Of a DNA stretch of 64,000 nucleotides, positions 34,888-44,142 are shown piece by piece (within the stretch, counting starts at the first letter, position 1; the number at the start of each line of letters is the position of its first letter). Under the pieces are notes generated by a model that was given only the letters and a program-made list of their open reading frames with translations, did not search any database and had not been told where the DNA came from. The stretch is from Mucilaginibacter sp. KACC 22063 (GTDB lineage: Bacteria; Bacteroidota; Bacteroidia; Sphingobacteriales; Sphingobacteriaceae): positions 3,906,001-3,970,000 of the forward strand of contig NZ_CP117877.1 of the NCBI RefSeq assembly GCF_028736115.1. The letters are read 5' to 3'. The position numbers and the translations under genes were made by a program.

Positions 34888-35598
34888 TTAATGGTTGTGC
34901 TTTTTATGAATATCCTTTACAAGACATAACTTTTTGATATCAGACTTCTTAATTACAAAAGGAGCATATTTAAGCCTGTTACCAATCATTTCAGAAGTAT
35001 TATCAGAATGAGCAATAACCTCATCATCATTATCACTGGCCAAAAGCCGCTTATACATACGGTAATCCCCCCACTCAATATAATAAACCTCGCCTGGTAA
35101 AATTTTCCTGTCATGAATTTCTTTAAGGGCAACCCAGCAGCCATTTTCCAGATAAGGATACATGGAATGACCCCAAACCGGTAAGGCAAAATCACAATCC
35201 TCAATACCCGGAAAATTCATACGGCCAACAGGCTGCTGATCATTTAAATCATTATAAACCTCCACACCCGAAGCCGTAGCAGTAACCTCATACATCGGGA
35301 TGCCGTTGGCTCGCTTATATTCAACAGTATCTTCACTTACCATATAAACCTTTTCTACACGGCGCTCACCACTCAAGAAATCCTTGTAATAATCTTTAAA
35401 CACTTTGAACTTTTCAGGATCAATATTTTGCCTGTTCTTGATTATTTCTGTAATAGAACTTGGAGAATTAAAGCCCAAAATCTCTGCAAGCTCAGCGTTA
35501 CCATTAAAAGCTTTGCCTTTAAGCTGATTATACAAAATAATAAATTCAAGCGTTTCTGGCCTTATCGTCTTGATTTTAGTGGTTTTAAGATCACTCAT
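34888..35598 (-). CDS. Phage repressor with S24 (LexA-like) peptidase domain
   Basis: This 236-aa protein has an N-terminal HTH (about 25-65, GNAELAEILGFNSPSSITEI) and a C-terminal S24 domain (about 100-230). The catalytic Ser is in VWGHSMYPYLENG (about 146) and the general-base Lys in YRMYKRLLAS (about 184). Such repressors are inactivated by RecA-stimulated self-cleavage or act as CI/C2 analogues. It is transcribed away from the late operon across a 126-bp operator/promoter region. Confidence 0.93.
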   Translation of the reverse strand: MSDLKTTKIKTIRPETLEFIILYNQLKGKAFNGNAELAEILGFNSPSSITEIIKNRQNIDPEKFKVFKDYYKDFLSGERRVEKVYMVSEDTVEYKRANGIPMYEVTATASGVEVYNDLNDQQPVGRMNFPGIEDCDFALPVWGHSMYPYLENGCWVALKEIHDRKILPGEVYYIEWGDYRMYKRLLASDNDDEVIAHSDNTSEMIGNRLKYAPFVIKKSDIKKLCLVKDIHKKHNH

Positions 35599-35614
35599 AA
35601 TAAAAAATTATTAT

Positions 35615-35685
35615 TTCTGTATTTTCTATTTGCGAATTACAGAATTTTCTTTATTTTTGCTCTGTAATTATTCAACTAAATTACA
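35615..35685 (+). promoter_or_regulatory. Phage switch region: canonical promoter with two inverted-repeat operators
   Basis: TTG (35630-35632), a 19-nt spacer and TATTTTTG (35652-35659) form a perfect Bacteroidota promoter pointing into the phage operon. Operator 1 is TTCTGTATT (35615-35623) with AATTACAGAA (35635-35644). Operator 2 is TGTAATT (35663-35669) with AATTACA (35679-35685). They flank and overlap the -33 element and the start site. A further half-site AATACAG lies at 35712-35718. This fits repression by the adjacent S24 protein. Confidence 0.75.
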
Positions 35686-35724
35686 AAATAAAATTCATAA
35701 AGTTTAAATAAAATACAGATTATT

Positions 35725-35913
35725 ATGAAAATAGCCTATTCCGTATTTAGAAAAAGCAATAAAGAGACATCAGTAAAAGACACTATTCATCACAACGAAT
35801 ACCAATTAAAATTAACAGCACACCATAAAACATGCCAGCGGTACAAACATGAAATTGAAGCCATACAGAAATGGCTGCCCGGCTGGACACCATCCTTACC
35901 TACTTACTACTAA
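35725..35913 (+). CDS. Small hypothetical phage protein
   Basis: This 62-aa basic protein, rich in His and Lys, is the first gene of the rightward operon. No domain is recognised. Its position opposite the repressor is that of a Cro-like or early regulator, but no HTH is evident. It is followed 12 bp later by the 142-aa gene. Confidence 0.6.
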   Translation: MKIAYSVFRKSNKETSVKDTIHHNEYQLKLTAHHKTCQRYKHEIEAIQKWLPGWTPSLPTYY

Positions 35914-35925
35914 CCAATTAAAACA

Positions 35926-36354
35926 ATGAACAGTATTATTAAAATGTCGCAAAAATTGCGGACTGAGCTCTGGTGGCTAATTGTTTCCGTGGACTTTAAC
36001 TATAGCCGCATCTGTATAGCAGACCATGAACTGGCAGAAAATATGCTAACCATCTGGCTCGAAGACAAGCACGACTACAAAAACACATTAGAAGAATGCC
36101 TGCAGATTAACATTCCCATTAAGCAATTTGCTAAGCTGATACGCACGGAAGAGCTAAACAGCTACCCAAGCACACAAATGCATCAAAGCAAAAAGTTTCT
36201 TTATAAAACACGTACGATAATTAATGATGCTATTAACTGGTATTTGTATGATGCCACCCTGGCCGAACAACAATTAGCCAGAGAAACAACTTTGAAACAC
36301 ATGCTAACCAACCTGGTTGAATCAGAAATTTTTGCATACAAATATGCCAATTAG
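35926..36354 (+). CDS. Hypothetical phage protein
   Basis: This 142-aa, mostly helical protein has an LWWLIVSVDFNYSRICIADHE N-terminal stretch and a Leu/Glu-rich C-terminus. No family is recognised. It lies 12 bp after the first gene and 14 bp before the small terminase, so it is in the late operon. Confidence 0.6.
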   Translation: MNSIIKMSQKLRTELWWLIVSVDFNYSRICIADHELAENMLTIWLEDKHDYKNTLEECLQINIPIKQFAKLIRTEELNSYPSTQMHQSKKFLYKTRTIINDAINWYLYDATLAEQQLARETTLKHMLTNLVESEIFAYKYAN

Positions 36355-36368
36355 CATTATAATCATAA

Positions 36369-36824
36369 ATGAATAAAAAAAGATTTTTTCACTCAGATAA
36401 AACGCTGCAAGAATGCATCAACGCATACTTTGAGTACATTAAGGGAAGCTACCGTACCGAACTTATACCCTCGAAGAAAAACCCTGAAGAGCTAATCGAA
36501 AACATAGTTTGGAATCGCGAAGCAGAACCTGCCACATTAAGCGGATTAGCCTTTTTCCTGGGATTTGAAAGCAGACAAGAATTTGACAAATACGAACAGG
36601 GAGGCAAGTTTGCTAAAACCTTAAAACGCGGCAGGCTTAGAATAGAAGCCGAGTACGAGAAGAAGCTACATTACACCTCTTCTACAGGCGCCATATTCGC
36701 ATTAAAGTCCTTGGGCTGGAATGAAAGGGAAACAATGCTACCCATTTTAAATGGCAACCTTAAAATTGAAATTGTAGACAACGGCATCCCACTGGCCTCT
36801 TCAGAAACAGAAATTGAAACCTAA
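36369..36824 (+). CDS. Terminase small subunit
   Basis: This 151-aa protein matches DNA-packaging small terminases of Bacteroidota phages. It has an N-terminal helical region (TLQECINAYFEYIKG), an HTH-like segment (TLSGLAFFLGFESRQEFDKYEQ, residues 56-77), then GAIFALKSLGWNERE near the oligomerisation end. It recognises phage DNA for packaging. It lies 2 bp upstream of the large terminase. Confidence 0.82.
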   Translation: MNKKRFFHSDKTLQECINAYFEYIKGSYRTELIPSKKNPEELIENIVWNREAEPATLSGLAFFLGFESRQEFDKYEQGGKFAKTLKRGRLRIEAEYEKKLHYTSSTGAIFALKSLGWNERETMLPILNGNLKIEIVDNGIPLASSETEIET

Positions 36825-36826
36825 CC

Positions 36827-38038
36827 ATGTTTAAAACATCAGCCTTATTCCGCGAAAACTATCACTCCCCTGCTCACATCATTGTTAACCAGGGCGGATC
36901 AAGTTCGGGCAAAACATATGCTATCATGCAGGTACTGTTTTGCATAGCCTGCGAACAGGAAAAACAGATAATAACAGTAGTTGGCCAAGATATACCGAAC
37001 ATAAAAGCAGGTGTATTAAGAGATGCGCTAAATATTTATCACCAGTCAACCGAGTTACAGCAGCATATTAAAAACTATAACAAAACCGACCGCATTTTTG
37101 AGTTTTACAATGGCAGCATCATCGAATTTAAAAGTTATGGTAATGCACAGGATGCAAAATCAGGTAAAAGGCAATACCTTTTTGTTAATGAGGCCAATGG
37201 CATCAGTTGGGATATTTATACAGAGCTGTCGCTACGCACATCTAAAAAAATCTTTGTCGATTACAACCCCAACAGTTCGTTTTGGATACACGAATATCTG
37301 ATTGGCCAGCAAGGGGTACAGCAAATTATATCAGACCATAGGCACAATCCTTTTATTGACGAGGTGATGCACCATAAGATTGAACGCTTGAAATTGATTG
37401 ATCTCGACCTGTGGAAAGTTTATGCCCGCGGATTAACAGGAAAATTAACCGGACTGGTTTTTACCAACTGGCAGCCTTGCGATAGTATACCCGCCGATGC
37501 AAAAAAGATTGCCTACGGCCTTGACTTCGGCTTTACAAATGATGAAACTGGCTGCATTGAGCTTTACATGCAAAACGGCGAGCTATGGCTTAACGAGTTG
37601 ATTTATGAAACAGGGTTAACCAACCAGGATATTTCGGCAAAGCTGAAACAACTGAATGTGAGCACCACTACCGAAATTATTGCAGATAGTGCCGAACCTA
37701 AATCAATTGAAGAGCTGCGCCGCCTGGGCTGGCGGATGGTGCCGGCAATTAAAGGCCCCGACAGTATTAAAAACTCAATTGATATTCTTAAGCGATACAA
37801 GTTAAACATTACGCAAAGCAGCATCAATTTACGCAAAGAGCTGATGCACTACCAGTGGAAAACGGACAATAATGGCAAGGCTTTAAATGAGCCTATTGAT
37901 GCCTGGAACCACTTAATAGATCCGCTGAGGTACATCGCACTGCTAAAGCTACGTATCAACAATATTAAAAAGCCAAAATCATTTTTGCCCTGGCAGCAAC
38001 AAAATCAATGGCATAACGATGCCTCAAAACTTTTATAA
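36827..38038 (+). CDS. terL: Terminase large subunit
   Basis: This 403-aa packaging ATPase/nuclease has Walker A GGSSSGKT (about 23-30), Walker B FVNEANG (about 118-124) and a C-terminal RNase H-like nuclease with acidic residues in YGLDFGFTND (about 229-238), IIADSAEPKS (about 284-293) and DAWNHLIDPLRY (about 359-370). The length fits the PBSX/Terminase_3 group. It cuts and pumps concatemeric DNA into proheads. Confidence 0.95.
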   Translation: MFKTSALFRENYHSPAHIIVNQGGSSSGKTYAIMQVLFCIACEQEKQIITVVGQDIPNIKAGVLRDALNIYHQSTELQQHIKNYNKTDRIFEFYNGSIIEFKSYGNAQDAKSGKRQYLFVNEANGISWDIYTELSLRTSKKIFVDYNPNSSFWIHEYLIGQQGVQQIISDHRHNPFIDEVMHHKIERLKLIDLDLWKVYARGLTGKLTGLVFTNWQPCDSIPADAKKIAYGLDFGFTNDETGCIELYMQNGELWLNELIYETGLTNQDISAKLKQLNVSTTTEIIADSAEPKSIEELRRLGWRMVPAIKGPDSIKNSIDILKRYKLNITQSSINLRKELMHYQWKTDNNGKALNEPIDAWNHLIDPLRYIALLKLRINNIKKPKSFLPWQQQNQWHNDASKLL

Positions 38039-38041
38039 ATC

Positions 38042-38752
38042 ATGATTCAGAAAACAGTAAAAACAACAACCGGTAAAATAAGCATCACCTTACCGGACAC
38101 CATAAGCGAAGTAACGCTTGCACAAATCATGGCGATGCAGGAAACCGAAGGACTAACAGATCTTGGTGCCATTCATATCCTATCAGGTGTGCCTTTAAAT
38201 CAATTACACAATGTTAAAAGCATGTCCGACCTTCAGGTTTTCACGCCGCATGTTATCGCATTATCTAAACAGATTAAAGAACTGTATAACAGCAACAGCA
38301 TCCCCAAACATGTCATATTTAATTATGATGGGAAAACAAAAAAGATCAACGTCATCACCAATCTTTCCATAGAGCCTGCCGGTGCATTTTGGGCAGCGAG
38401 AGATGTAATTACCGATGAGATAAACGATCACATAAAAAAGCATGGCGAAGAAGACTGGAAAGACAATTTCAATCCCTCGCTTTACTCTTGTGCTTTACTG
38501 CTGGCACATTATTTTTATTGCCCGGTAACCGGTAACTGGTATAATGAGCATGATGCCGAACAGTTTATAGATACTGTTAAGCAATTGCCATTCATAGATG
38601 CCCTGCCTGTAGCCAAATGTTTTTTTTTGAGCTATCCAAACTTATCGAAACCGAGAATAAACTTCTGGGAACGCCTGCAACTGCTTTGGAAGAAAAGGCT
38701 GGAATTAAAAGCTTTCAGAAGTTTGGATATGTTAATACAGTTAACTCCTTAG
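38042..38752 (+). CDS. Probable tail assembly chaperone, short form (frameshift donor)
   Basis: This 236-aa protein has an N-terminal segment (GKISITLPDTISEVTLAQIMAMQ) resembling the start of phage tail chaperone-like proteins of Bacteroidota phages. A run of nine T at 38620-38628 contains an in-frame T_TTT_TTT heptamer. Slipping by -1 there joins residue 195 to an overlapping frame that stays open to 38886. The 41 residues translated after the T run in this frame are the frame-0 tail. It starts 3 bp after the large terminase. The chaperone role is an inference from sequence style, the frameshift and the position in a tail module. Confidence 0.6.
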   Translation: MIQKTVKTTTGKISITLPDTISEVTLAQIMAMQETEGLTDLGAIHILSGVPLNQLHNVKSMSDLQVFTPHVIALSKQIKELYNSNSIPKHVIFNYDGKTKKINVITNLSIEPAGAFWAARDVITDEINDHIKKHGEEDWKDNFNPSLYSCALLLAHYFYCPVTGNWYNEHDAEQFIDTVKQLPFIDALPVAKCFFLSYPNLSKPRINFWERLQLLWKKRLELKAFRSLDMLIQLTP

Positions 38753-38886
38753 CAGGTGGAGATGTTACCAAATGGCCCAAAGTAATTAACACTCCTTACA
38801 ACCTCATTTTCACCAAGCTACTGCTCAACCAGGCAGAAGCAGCTTATCAAAAGCGCTACACAGATCTTATGCAGTCGCAGCATTAA
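38617..38886 (+). CDS. -1 frame extension of the 38042 gene
   Basis: This frame overlaps the upstream gene by 136 bp and encodes about 86 extra residues when entered by a -1 slip at 38620-38626. The fused protein would be 281 aa. On its own it would start at an ATG inside the T-run context without any spacer, which is unlikely. The reading FFELSKLIETENKLLG... is well-formed protein and continues past the frame-0 stop. Either a programmed frameshift or a homopolymer error (ten T would fuse the frames). Confidence 0.65.
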   Translation: MFFFELSKLIETENKLLGTPATALEEKAGIKSFQKFGYVNTVNSLAGGDVTKWPKVINTPYNLIFTKLLLNQAEAAYQKRYTDLMQSQH

Positions 38887-38900
38887 CCCACCAATAAAAT

Positions 38901-39347
38901 ATGGCAATCCGTAACCAAATTGAGGCTGTTGTGCAAACGCTCAACAACCACCCTTCCTTTATCTATGGCTCGGCAAATGAGCTTAATCTACTTGCCGATG
39001 ACAGCACCTTTCCATGTGTATTCATGTATCCGCTTCAACCTATAACTATTGAGGCTAAAGCAAACGGATCGGTCGATAACACATTCACAGTTTACCTGGA
39101 ATTTTTGTACCAAACTGATTTTGACCAGTACACATCCGACAATGAAACTTACATACATCAGGCCCTGCAAATGGCCAATGAGTTTATTGTAAAGGCATCT
39201 ACCTACCGCCAGGGCGAGGGCAAATACTTCAAGATTAAAGCCGGAGAAAAAGCCAAATGTATGCCTGTTTATAACAAATATGATGTGAATACCACAGGTG
39301 TAAGCCTCACCATCACACTTGCTACCATGTATTTTCAAAACTATTAA
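38901..39347 (+). CDS. Hypothetical phage protein, possibly tail completion/terminator
   Basis: This 148-aa alpha/beta protein has an N-terminal amphipathic helix (NQIEAVVQTLNNHP) and alternating strands. Size and place before the large tail proteins fit a tail terminator or completion protein. No firm family match can be claimed. Confidence 0.65.
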   Translation: MAIRNQIEAVVQTLNNHPSFIYGSANELNLLADDSTFPCVFMYPLQPITIEAKANGSVDNTFTVYLEFLYQTDFDQYTSDNETYIHQALQMANEFIVKASTYRQGEGKYFKIKAGEKAKCMPVYNKYDVNTTGVSLTITLATMYFQNY

Positions 39348-39356
39348 ACCAAACTT

Positions 39357-41453
39357 ATGGGCCTAATACCTAAATTAGATTATCAATACTACCCGGCAAA
39401 CCCTGATCCGGCAAATTACACCACCTCTGCCAGGGTATACCTCAAGCTGACCGATGAGAACAATCAGCCGGTAAATGGCAACAACGTTATCGTTACAGTA
39501 AAAATCACTTACTATAGCGGCACATCCTATACACAGGATATCTCAATGCCTGGGTCAACTCAATTAATTTACGATGGCGAGCTAACCAGAAGCGTTAATG
39601 GTATAATGATCGAGTCGCTTACATTTCAGATCGTATCATTAAGTGAACCTACAACTCCGCTGCCTTCCGTCAATGATGCACATATTGATTCGGTAACTAC
39701 CAACAAAAAAGAATCTGCGCCATTTGCTTACGATGCGATTGTGACCATCAATGCATTTTCAAGTTACCAGCCTATTGAATATGCAATTGACAATCTGCCT
39801 TATCAACCGTACCCGACATTTTCAGGATTAACAGCCGGATTACACACCGCAAAAATCACAGATGCTAACGGCAATACAGCTACGCTGGCTTTTGAATTAA
39901 AAACTACGGCCAGCTTGCTGGTCAGCGACCCATCAGTTGATTTGGGCGGCGGCAATACTTCCAAGTGGAGTGCAGCATTTAATCCGATCATTTTTACTTA
40001 TCAACGTAAAGATTTTGAGGTTACCAGCATTACGCCAAGTAACGATATCAACAATCCCGGCACCGTAATTAGTGTAAACGGCGATTTATTTAAGGTTGCG
40101 AAAGATGATATTGTTTATGTAAATGTCGGAGATTACAAAGGCAGTTATACAGTAAAGGCTTTACCCAATTCCAACTCGGTTATCATAGACACACCTTTTA
40201 CAAACAGCAATTTCACTAACGGATTTTTGAACAGCGATGTGATGCGCAGCTATTATAATATTGCTACTACGGTAACCTACCAGGATAAATTAAGCAACCA
40301 AACCAAAACAATCAAATCAACTAACCGGCCTGATGCTACAGGACTGGTAAAAGCCGATCTGTCAAGCTTTTTGCAAAGCCTGTTAGTGACTAAAGATAAC
40401 AGCGACTATACAACTGTAAACTTTAGGGACAGTAACCTAAGCGCAAGTTACCAGGTATCATACAGTGAAAACTGGTCGCAACCCAATGCTGACGGAACGC
40501 CCGATACCATTTATAGCTCTACACCTGTAACTATTTCAACACCATTTTATGTTACCTATACCGCAAAGCAGTTAGGCAGCAAATATGGTGGCAACATGGC
40601 GACATACGTTCCATTCAAAAATGTCATTAACCCGGACCAGCGCGCTAAATGGATAACTGACTTTAACGAACCTGCTTACAGCAACGGCTACCCTTTTGAT
40701 ATTGGCTTTATTTACAGCGAAGACATGCTTGGCTTAAATCTTTATTATGAATTAATAATGCTTGACGCTAATCGTAAACCTTTTGCAAATAACACCATAA
40801 CCAGTTATTTATTAAATGAAGACGGCTCCTATCTTTTAAACCACGATAGCAGCAAACTCATCATTAAACAGAATAGCATTGGCAGCCCTTCGCCGCTTAC
40901 ACCTAACCAACTTGGATTAAACCGTTTGCTCATTGATACCGACTTTCCGACTGAAGCCTACTATTTCACATTAACACTAAAATACACTGACGGGCAACAA
41001 CACGCCCATGCCGTTACACAAACACAAACCGTCAGAATTGATGATGTCGTAGATGATAATTCCGTATACCTGCGCTGGATTGGCTTAACCGGTAGCTGGA
41101 ACTACTATCGCTTTGTTTACAACCAGGAAGTTTCGCTTGATGTGCAGAATGCCGTGATCATTAAAAATTACGTGACCGACTGGGCAAACCAGGAAGGCAT
41201 TGAAGAAGTGATCAGCAAAAGCGCCGGCGAGAAAATGAAAGTAATGGCCGAAGATCTTTCAGTCAATGACATCCGCGGCTTGCAGTCCATCAAGTATTCG
41301 CCGAAAGTACAAATGCTGGTTAATCGCAACCCGATAAAATGGCAAACTGTGGTAATTAACTCCGCAACTTTTAGCGAGTATGAAACACGATACGGTCAGT
41401 ATGCCTTCAGCGTAACATTCAACAAGCCATCAATCAATATCCAAACACAATAG
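39357..41453 (+). CDS. Large phage tail structural protein
   Basis: This 698-aa, beta-rich protein with Thr, Ser, Asn and Asp abundance contains several beta-sandwich-like repeats in the first 350 residues. One short domain (about 118-178, AYDAIVTINAFSSYQPIEYA, then GLTAGLHTAKITDANGN) resembles repeated adhesin domains of Bacteroidota proteins. The C-terminus (KYSPKVQMLVNRNPIKWQTV...) is compact. It probably belongs to the tail tube, distal tail or baseplate. It lies 1 bp before the next structural gene. Confidence 0.7.
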   Translation: MGLIPKLDYQYYPANPDPANYTTSARVYLKLTDENNQPVNGNNVIVTVKITYYSGTSYTQDISMPGSTQLIYDGELTRSVNGIMIESLTFQIVSLSEPTTPLPSVNDAHIDSVTTNKKESAPFAYDAIVTINAFSSYQPIEYAIDNLPYQPYPTFSGLTAGLHTAKITDANGNTATLAFELKTTASLLVSDPSVDLGGGNTSKWSAAFNPIIFTYQRKDFEVTSITPSNDINNPGTVISVNGDLFKVAKDDIVYVNVGDYKGSYTVKALPNSNSVIIDTPFTNSNFTNGFLNSDVMRSYYNIATTVTYQDKLSNQTKTIKSTNRPDATGLVKADLSSFLQSLLVTKDNSDYTTVNFRDSNLSASYQVSYSENWSQPNADGTPDTIYSSTPVTISTPFYVTYTAKQLGSKYGGNMATYVPFKNVINPDQRAKWITDFNEPAYSNGYPFDIGFIYSEDMLGLNLYYELIMLDANRKPFANNTITSYLLNEDGSYLLNHDSSKLIIKQNSIGSPSPLTPNQLGLNRLLIDTDFPTEAYYFTLTLKYTDGQQHAHAVTQTQTVRIDDVVDDNSVYLRWIGLTGSWNYYRFVYNQEVSLDVQNAVIIKNYVTDWANQEGIEEVISKSAGEKMKVMAEDLSVNDIRGLQSIKYSPKVQMLVNRNPIKWQTVVINSATFSEYETRYGQYAFSVTFNKPSINIQTQ

Positions 41454-41454
41454 C

Positions 41455-43416
41455 ATGAACGATATTCAATTGTATATTAACGATCAGCTTGTTGATCTGT
41501 CAGACGATAGCCCTATTGCACTTACATTCCAGATCAATGACCTGGCCGAAGTGAAAAATCAGCAGGGCAACACATCTAATCAATTTAAGCTTCCTCTAAC
41601 ACAGCGTAACCGTGCTATCCTGGGCTTTCCGGATGATGTAGCTTTTTGCAATGAATTACCTTATACCCAATACCGGGCCAGGCTGGTTCAGGATGGGCTG
41701 GAGCTGATGCCTTATGCCAAAGCCGAATTAAACAGCATTGAACAGGACATCGCAAACATTACCTTAATTTCTGGCAATGTAGATTTCTTTGATGCCATTG
41801 AAGGTAAACTTTATGACTTGGGCGACAGCACAACCACTTACGGAATTAAGAAACCTTTTGCACCTTATGACCATGAGTGGACATTGGATAATGTAGTTGC
41901 ATCGCAACAGAAAACTGACGGATGGATTTGGCCGGTAGTTGATTATGGTAAGATTGAAAGCGACCCATCAAAAAGCATAGATGTACGTTATATGCGCCCT
42001 GGATTCTTTCTAAAAACAGCTATTGACATTATCGTAACTAATGCCGGTTTTAAAGCTAAAGGTTCTTTGCTCGACGATCCTATTTATAACAAACTGATTG
42101 TTCAGTTTGCCAATGATAATTTTGAACATAGTACCGACTGGCAAAATCAACCCGACTTAAATTCAGTTTCGGCACAGACTACAGCAGACCAGCATTGCAA
42201 TACAGGTGGCGACAGAGATGGGACGGTTGTATTTCAAAAATTAATCAGCGGCTCTACCAATGTTTTTCAGAACAACACCTTTATAGCACCGGAAGATATG
42301 CTGATCAATATTAGCTTCCATTACGGGATAAAATTACGCGGCACAAGTAAAGGAGACATTGGAGCGAAAGTACAGATCAGAACTAACCCAAATGGACAAA
42401 TTGTTTATGGAATCACAAACGATCATACAGGTGAAAAATCAAACGATTTTACAACGTTTGATAAGCAAAGCCTATCAACCGATTTGCAAGTACAAAAAGG
42501 CCAGCAAGTAATTATCGCTTATGTTTTACACTCCCAACAAACAGAAGCCTACATCTTAAGCGGCTCTACACTTACCATAACCAACAACCAGAAACAAGTG
42601 CTTTACAAGCAGAAGGTACAGTGTGAGCGCATATTCCCCGACATTAGCCAGAAGGATTTACTGAAAGATACATTACAGCGTTTCGGTATTATCTGCCAGA
42701 CAGATAACACCACAAAAACTATAAATTTTGCATCGATAAGGGATATTGTAAAAAACATACCTAAGGCAAACGATTGGACTGCCAAATGCCTGGATCAAGG
42801 TAAAACCGTAAATTTTAAATTAGGCAATTATGCGCAAGTAAATAATCTGAAGTATAAGCAAGACGACAATGTGTTGCCAAATGGTTTTGCCGACAGTAAG
42901 ATCAATATAAGCGATACTACGTTACCCGCATCTGTAGACCTGTTCGAAAGCCAGTTTGCACCTTCTTTAAATAAACCGTGGGCAAACGGGACTATTGCGG
43001 TGATCAACAAGATAGATCAAAGTGAGGCAGCAAATACAGATTTCAGCATAACTACTCAGCCACGGATACTGATCCACGATACGATAACTGCCAAAAGCAT
43101 CACCTTTACCGATGGAACCAATACAAGGGTTTTAAATAATGACACGGTGTGTGTCCCCTATTTTGACAAACCAAATGGCACTTACAGCCTAAAGTTTGAG
43201 AGCTTACGCTTAAGATACTATCCAGAATTGGAACGCATCCTGAAAAACACAAAAAAAGTTGCCCGCTATTTTTTATTAACGCCGCGTGATATTTTAGAAT
43301 TGGATTTACTGATACCAGTTTACCTACAGCAAGACAGCACCTACTATTACATCAACAAGATAGATAGCTGGCGTAAAGGGCAACCTACCAAGGTAGAGTT
43401 AGTGAAATTAGGCTAA
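41455..43416 (+). CDS. Large phage tail/baseplate protein
   Basis: This 653-aa protein has an N-terminus MNDIQLYINDQLVDLSDD and a pattern (NQFKLPLTQRNRAILGF) that I associate with a conserved structural protein of Bacteroidota siphophages. A jelly-roll-like insert spans about 250-400. The C-terminal part (DLLIPVYLQQDSTYYYINKIDSW) looks like a hub-type beta domain. The exact role is unproven. It ends at a strong bidirectional terminator. Confidence 0.7.
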   Translation: MNDIQLYINDQLVDLSDDSPIALTFQINDLAEVKNQQGNTSNQFKLPLTQRNRAILGFPDDVAFCNELPYTQYRARLVQDGLELMPYAKAELNSIEQDIANITLISGNVDFFDAIEGKLYDLGDSTTTYGIKKPFAPYDHEWTLDNVVASQQKTDGWIWPVVDYGKIESDPSKSIDVRYMRPGFFLKTAIDIIVTNAGFKAKGSLLDDPIYNKLIVQFANDNFEHSTDWQNQPDLNSVSAQTTADQHCNTGGDRDGTVVFQKLISGSTNVFQNNTFIAPEDMLINISFHYGIKLRGTSKGDIGAKVQIRTNPNGQIVYGITNDHTGEKSNDFTTFDKQSLSTDLQVQKGQQVIIAYVLHSQQTEAYILSGSTLTITNNQKQVLYKQKVQCERIFPDISQKDLLKDTLQRFGIICQTDNTTKTINFASIRDIVKNIPKANDWTAKCLDQGKTVNFKLGNYAQVNNLKYKQDDNVLPNGFADSKINISDTTLPASVDLFESQFAPSLNKPWANGTIAVINKIDQSEAANTDFSITTQPRILIHDTITAKSITFTDGTNTRVLNNDTVCVPYFDKPNGTYSLKFESLRLRYYPELERILKNTKKVARYFLLTPRDILELDLLIPVYLQQDSTYYYINKIDSWRKGQPTKVELVKLG

Positions 43417-43451
43417 ACTTGAGACACTTATGTTTAAAGTGTCTCAAGTTT
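43415..43451. terminator. Strong bidirectional terminator inside the prophage
   Basis: Perfect 15-bp stem AAACTTGAGACACTT / AAGTGTCTCAAGTTT with a 7-nt loop, between the baseplate-like gene and the reverse-oriented DUF4468 gene. Confidence 0.92.
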
Positions 43452-43458
43452 GAAAAGA

Positions 43459-44043
43459 CTAAAAGTCAGCAGCTTTGGCATTTACGTATTTATCAAGGCT
43501 GGCAAATACATTATTAACTTCAGTATCTATAGCAATCATGCGTTGTACTGCGGCTTGTTTTTTCGATTTGTTATAACCTTTAACTTCACCTTTTGCAATA
43601 GCAAGATCTTGTTCTTCAGGCACATTAACAAGATACTTTTCTGAAAAAGCATCAACTTTAACATCCAGCATGGTATGTCTAATATTAGAAATAATGGCAC
43701 GGTACTTACCATCCTTTGTATCTACAGTAATGGTGTAATCAACTTTGTAAACAATCGTCATACCGAAAGTACCCTTTTCTGAAATTTTAAAAGAGCCGTT
43801 ACCACTAAAATGCCCAAGGTCTAACTGCTGGTTAAGTATTTTGTTATCCTCACCTTTAAAACTGTACATGTACCAATCAAATACCTTAGAATAAATATCC
43901 GTTTTGGATTTATCCTTTGCCTCTGAAATTTTCTGATAAACAACACTTCCATCCTGCAATGGTGGAATAAACGATGGCTGCTCATCTTGAGCAAAACATT
44001 TAAAACCGATTAATAAAAAGCCAATAAGTAAAATTTTCTTCAT
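43459..44043 (-). CDS. Exported DUF4468-like protein encoded against the phage operon (moron)
   Basis: This 194-aa protein starts at ATG 44043 (MKKILLIGFLLIGFKCFAQ), a clear signal peptide cut near residue 19. The mature part matches the DUF4468 type (GSVVYQKISEAKDKSKTDIYSKVFDWY, then TMIVYKVDYTITVDTKDGKYRAIISNIRH), a TBP-like fold of unknown function in Bacteroidota envelope proteins. It is on the opposite strand to all structural genes, has its own terminator and sits between tail genes, which is the usual setting for a lysogeny-expressed moron. It may alter the host envelope. Confidence 0.8.
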   Translation of the reverse strand: MKKILLIGFLLIGFKCFAQDEQPSFIPPLQDGSVVYQKISEAKDKSKTDIYSKVFDWYMYSFKGEDNKILNQQLDLGHFSGNGSFKISEKGTFGMTIVYKVDYTITVDTKDGKYRAIISNIRHTMLDVKVDAFSEKYLVNVPEEQDLAIAKGEVKGYNKSKKQAAVQRMIAIDTEVNNVFASLDKYVNAKAADF

Positions 44044-44142
44044 GATGATAATATCTAGATTTTTCGCACCGAAAATAAAACATTTAATCAAATCAACAAC
44101 ACAAAATGCTAAAAATATTAACAAAACTTTTTTTAAGTAAAT

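Noticed and set aside
34000..34900. Left attachment site matching the tRNA-Leu 3' end
   Set aside because: No stretch resembling the TGCCCAGAACGAG or TTCGAACTC sequence of the tRNA genes was seen here.
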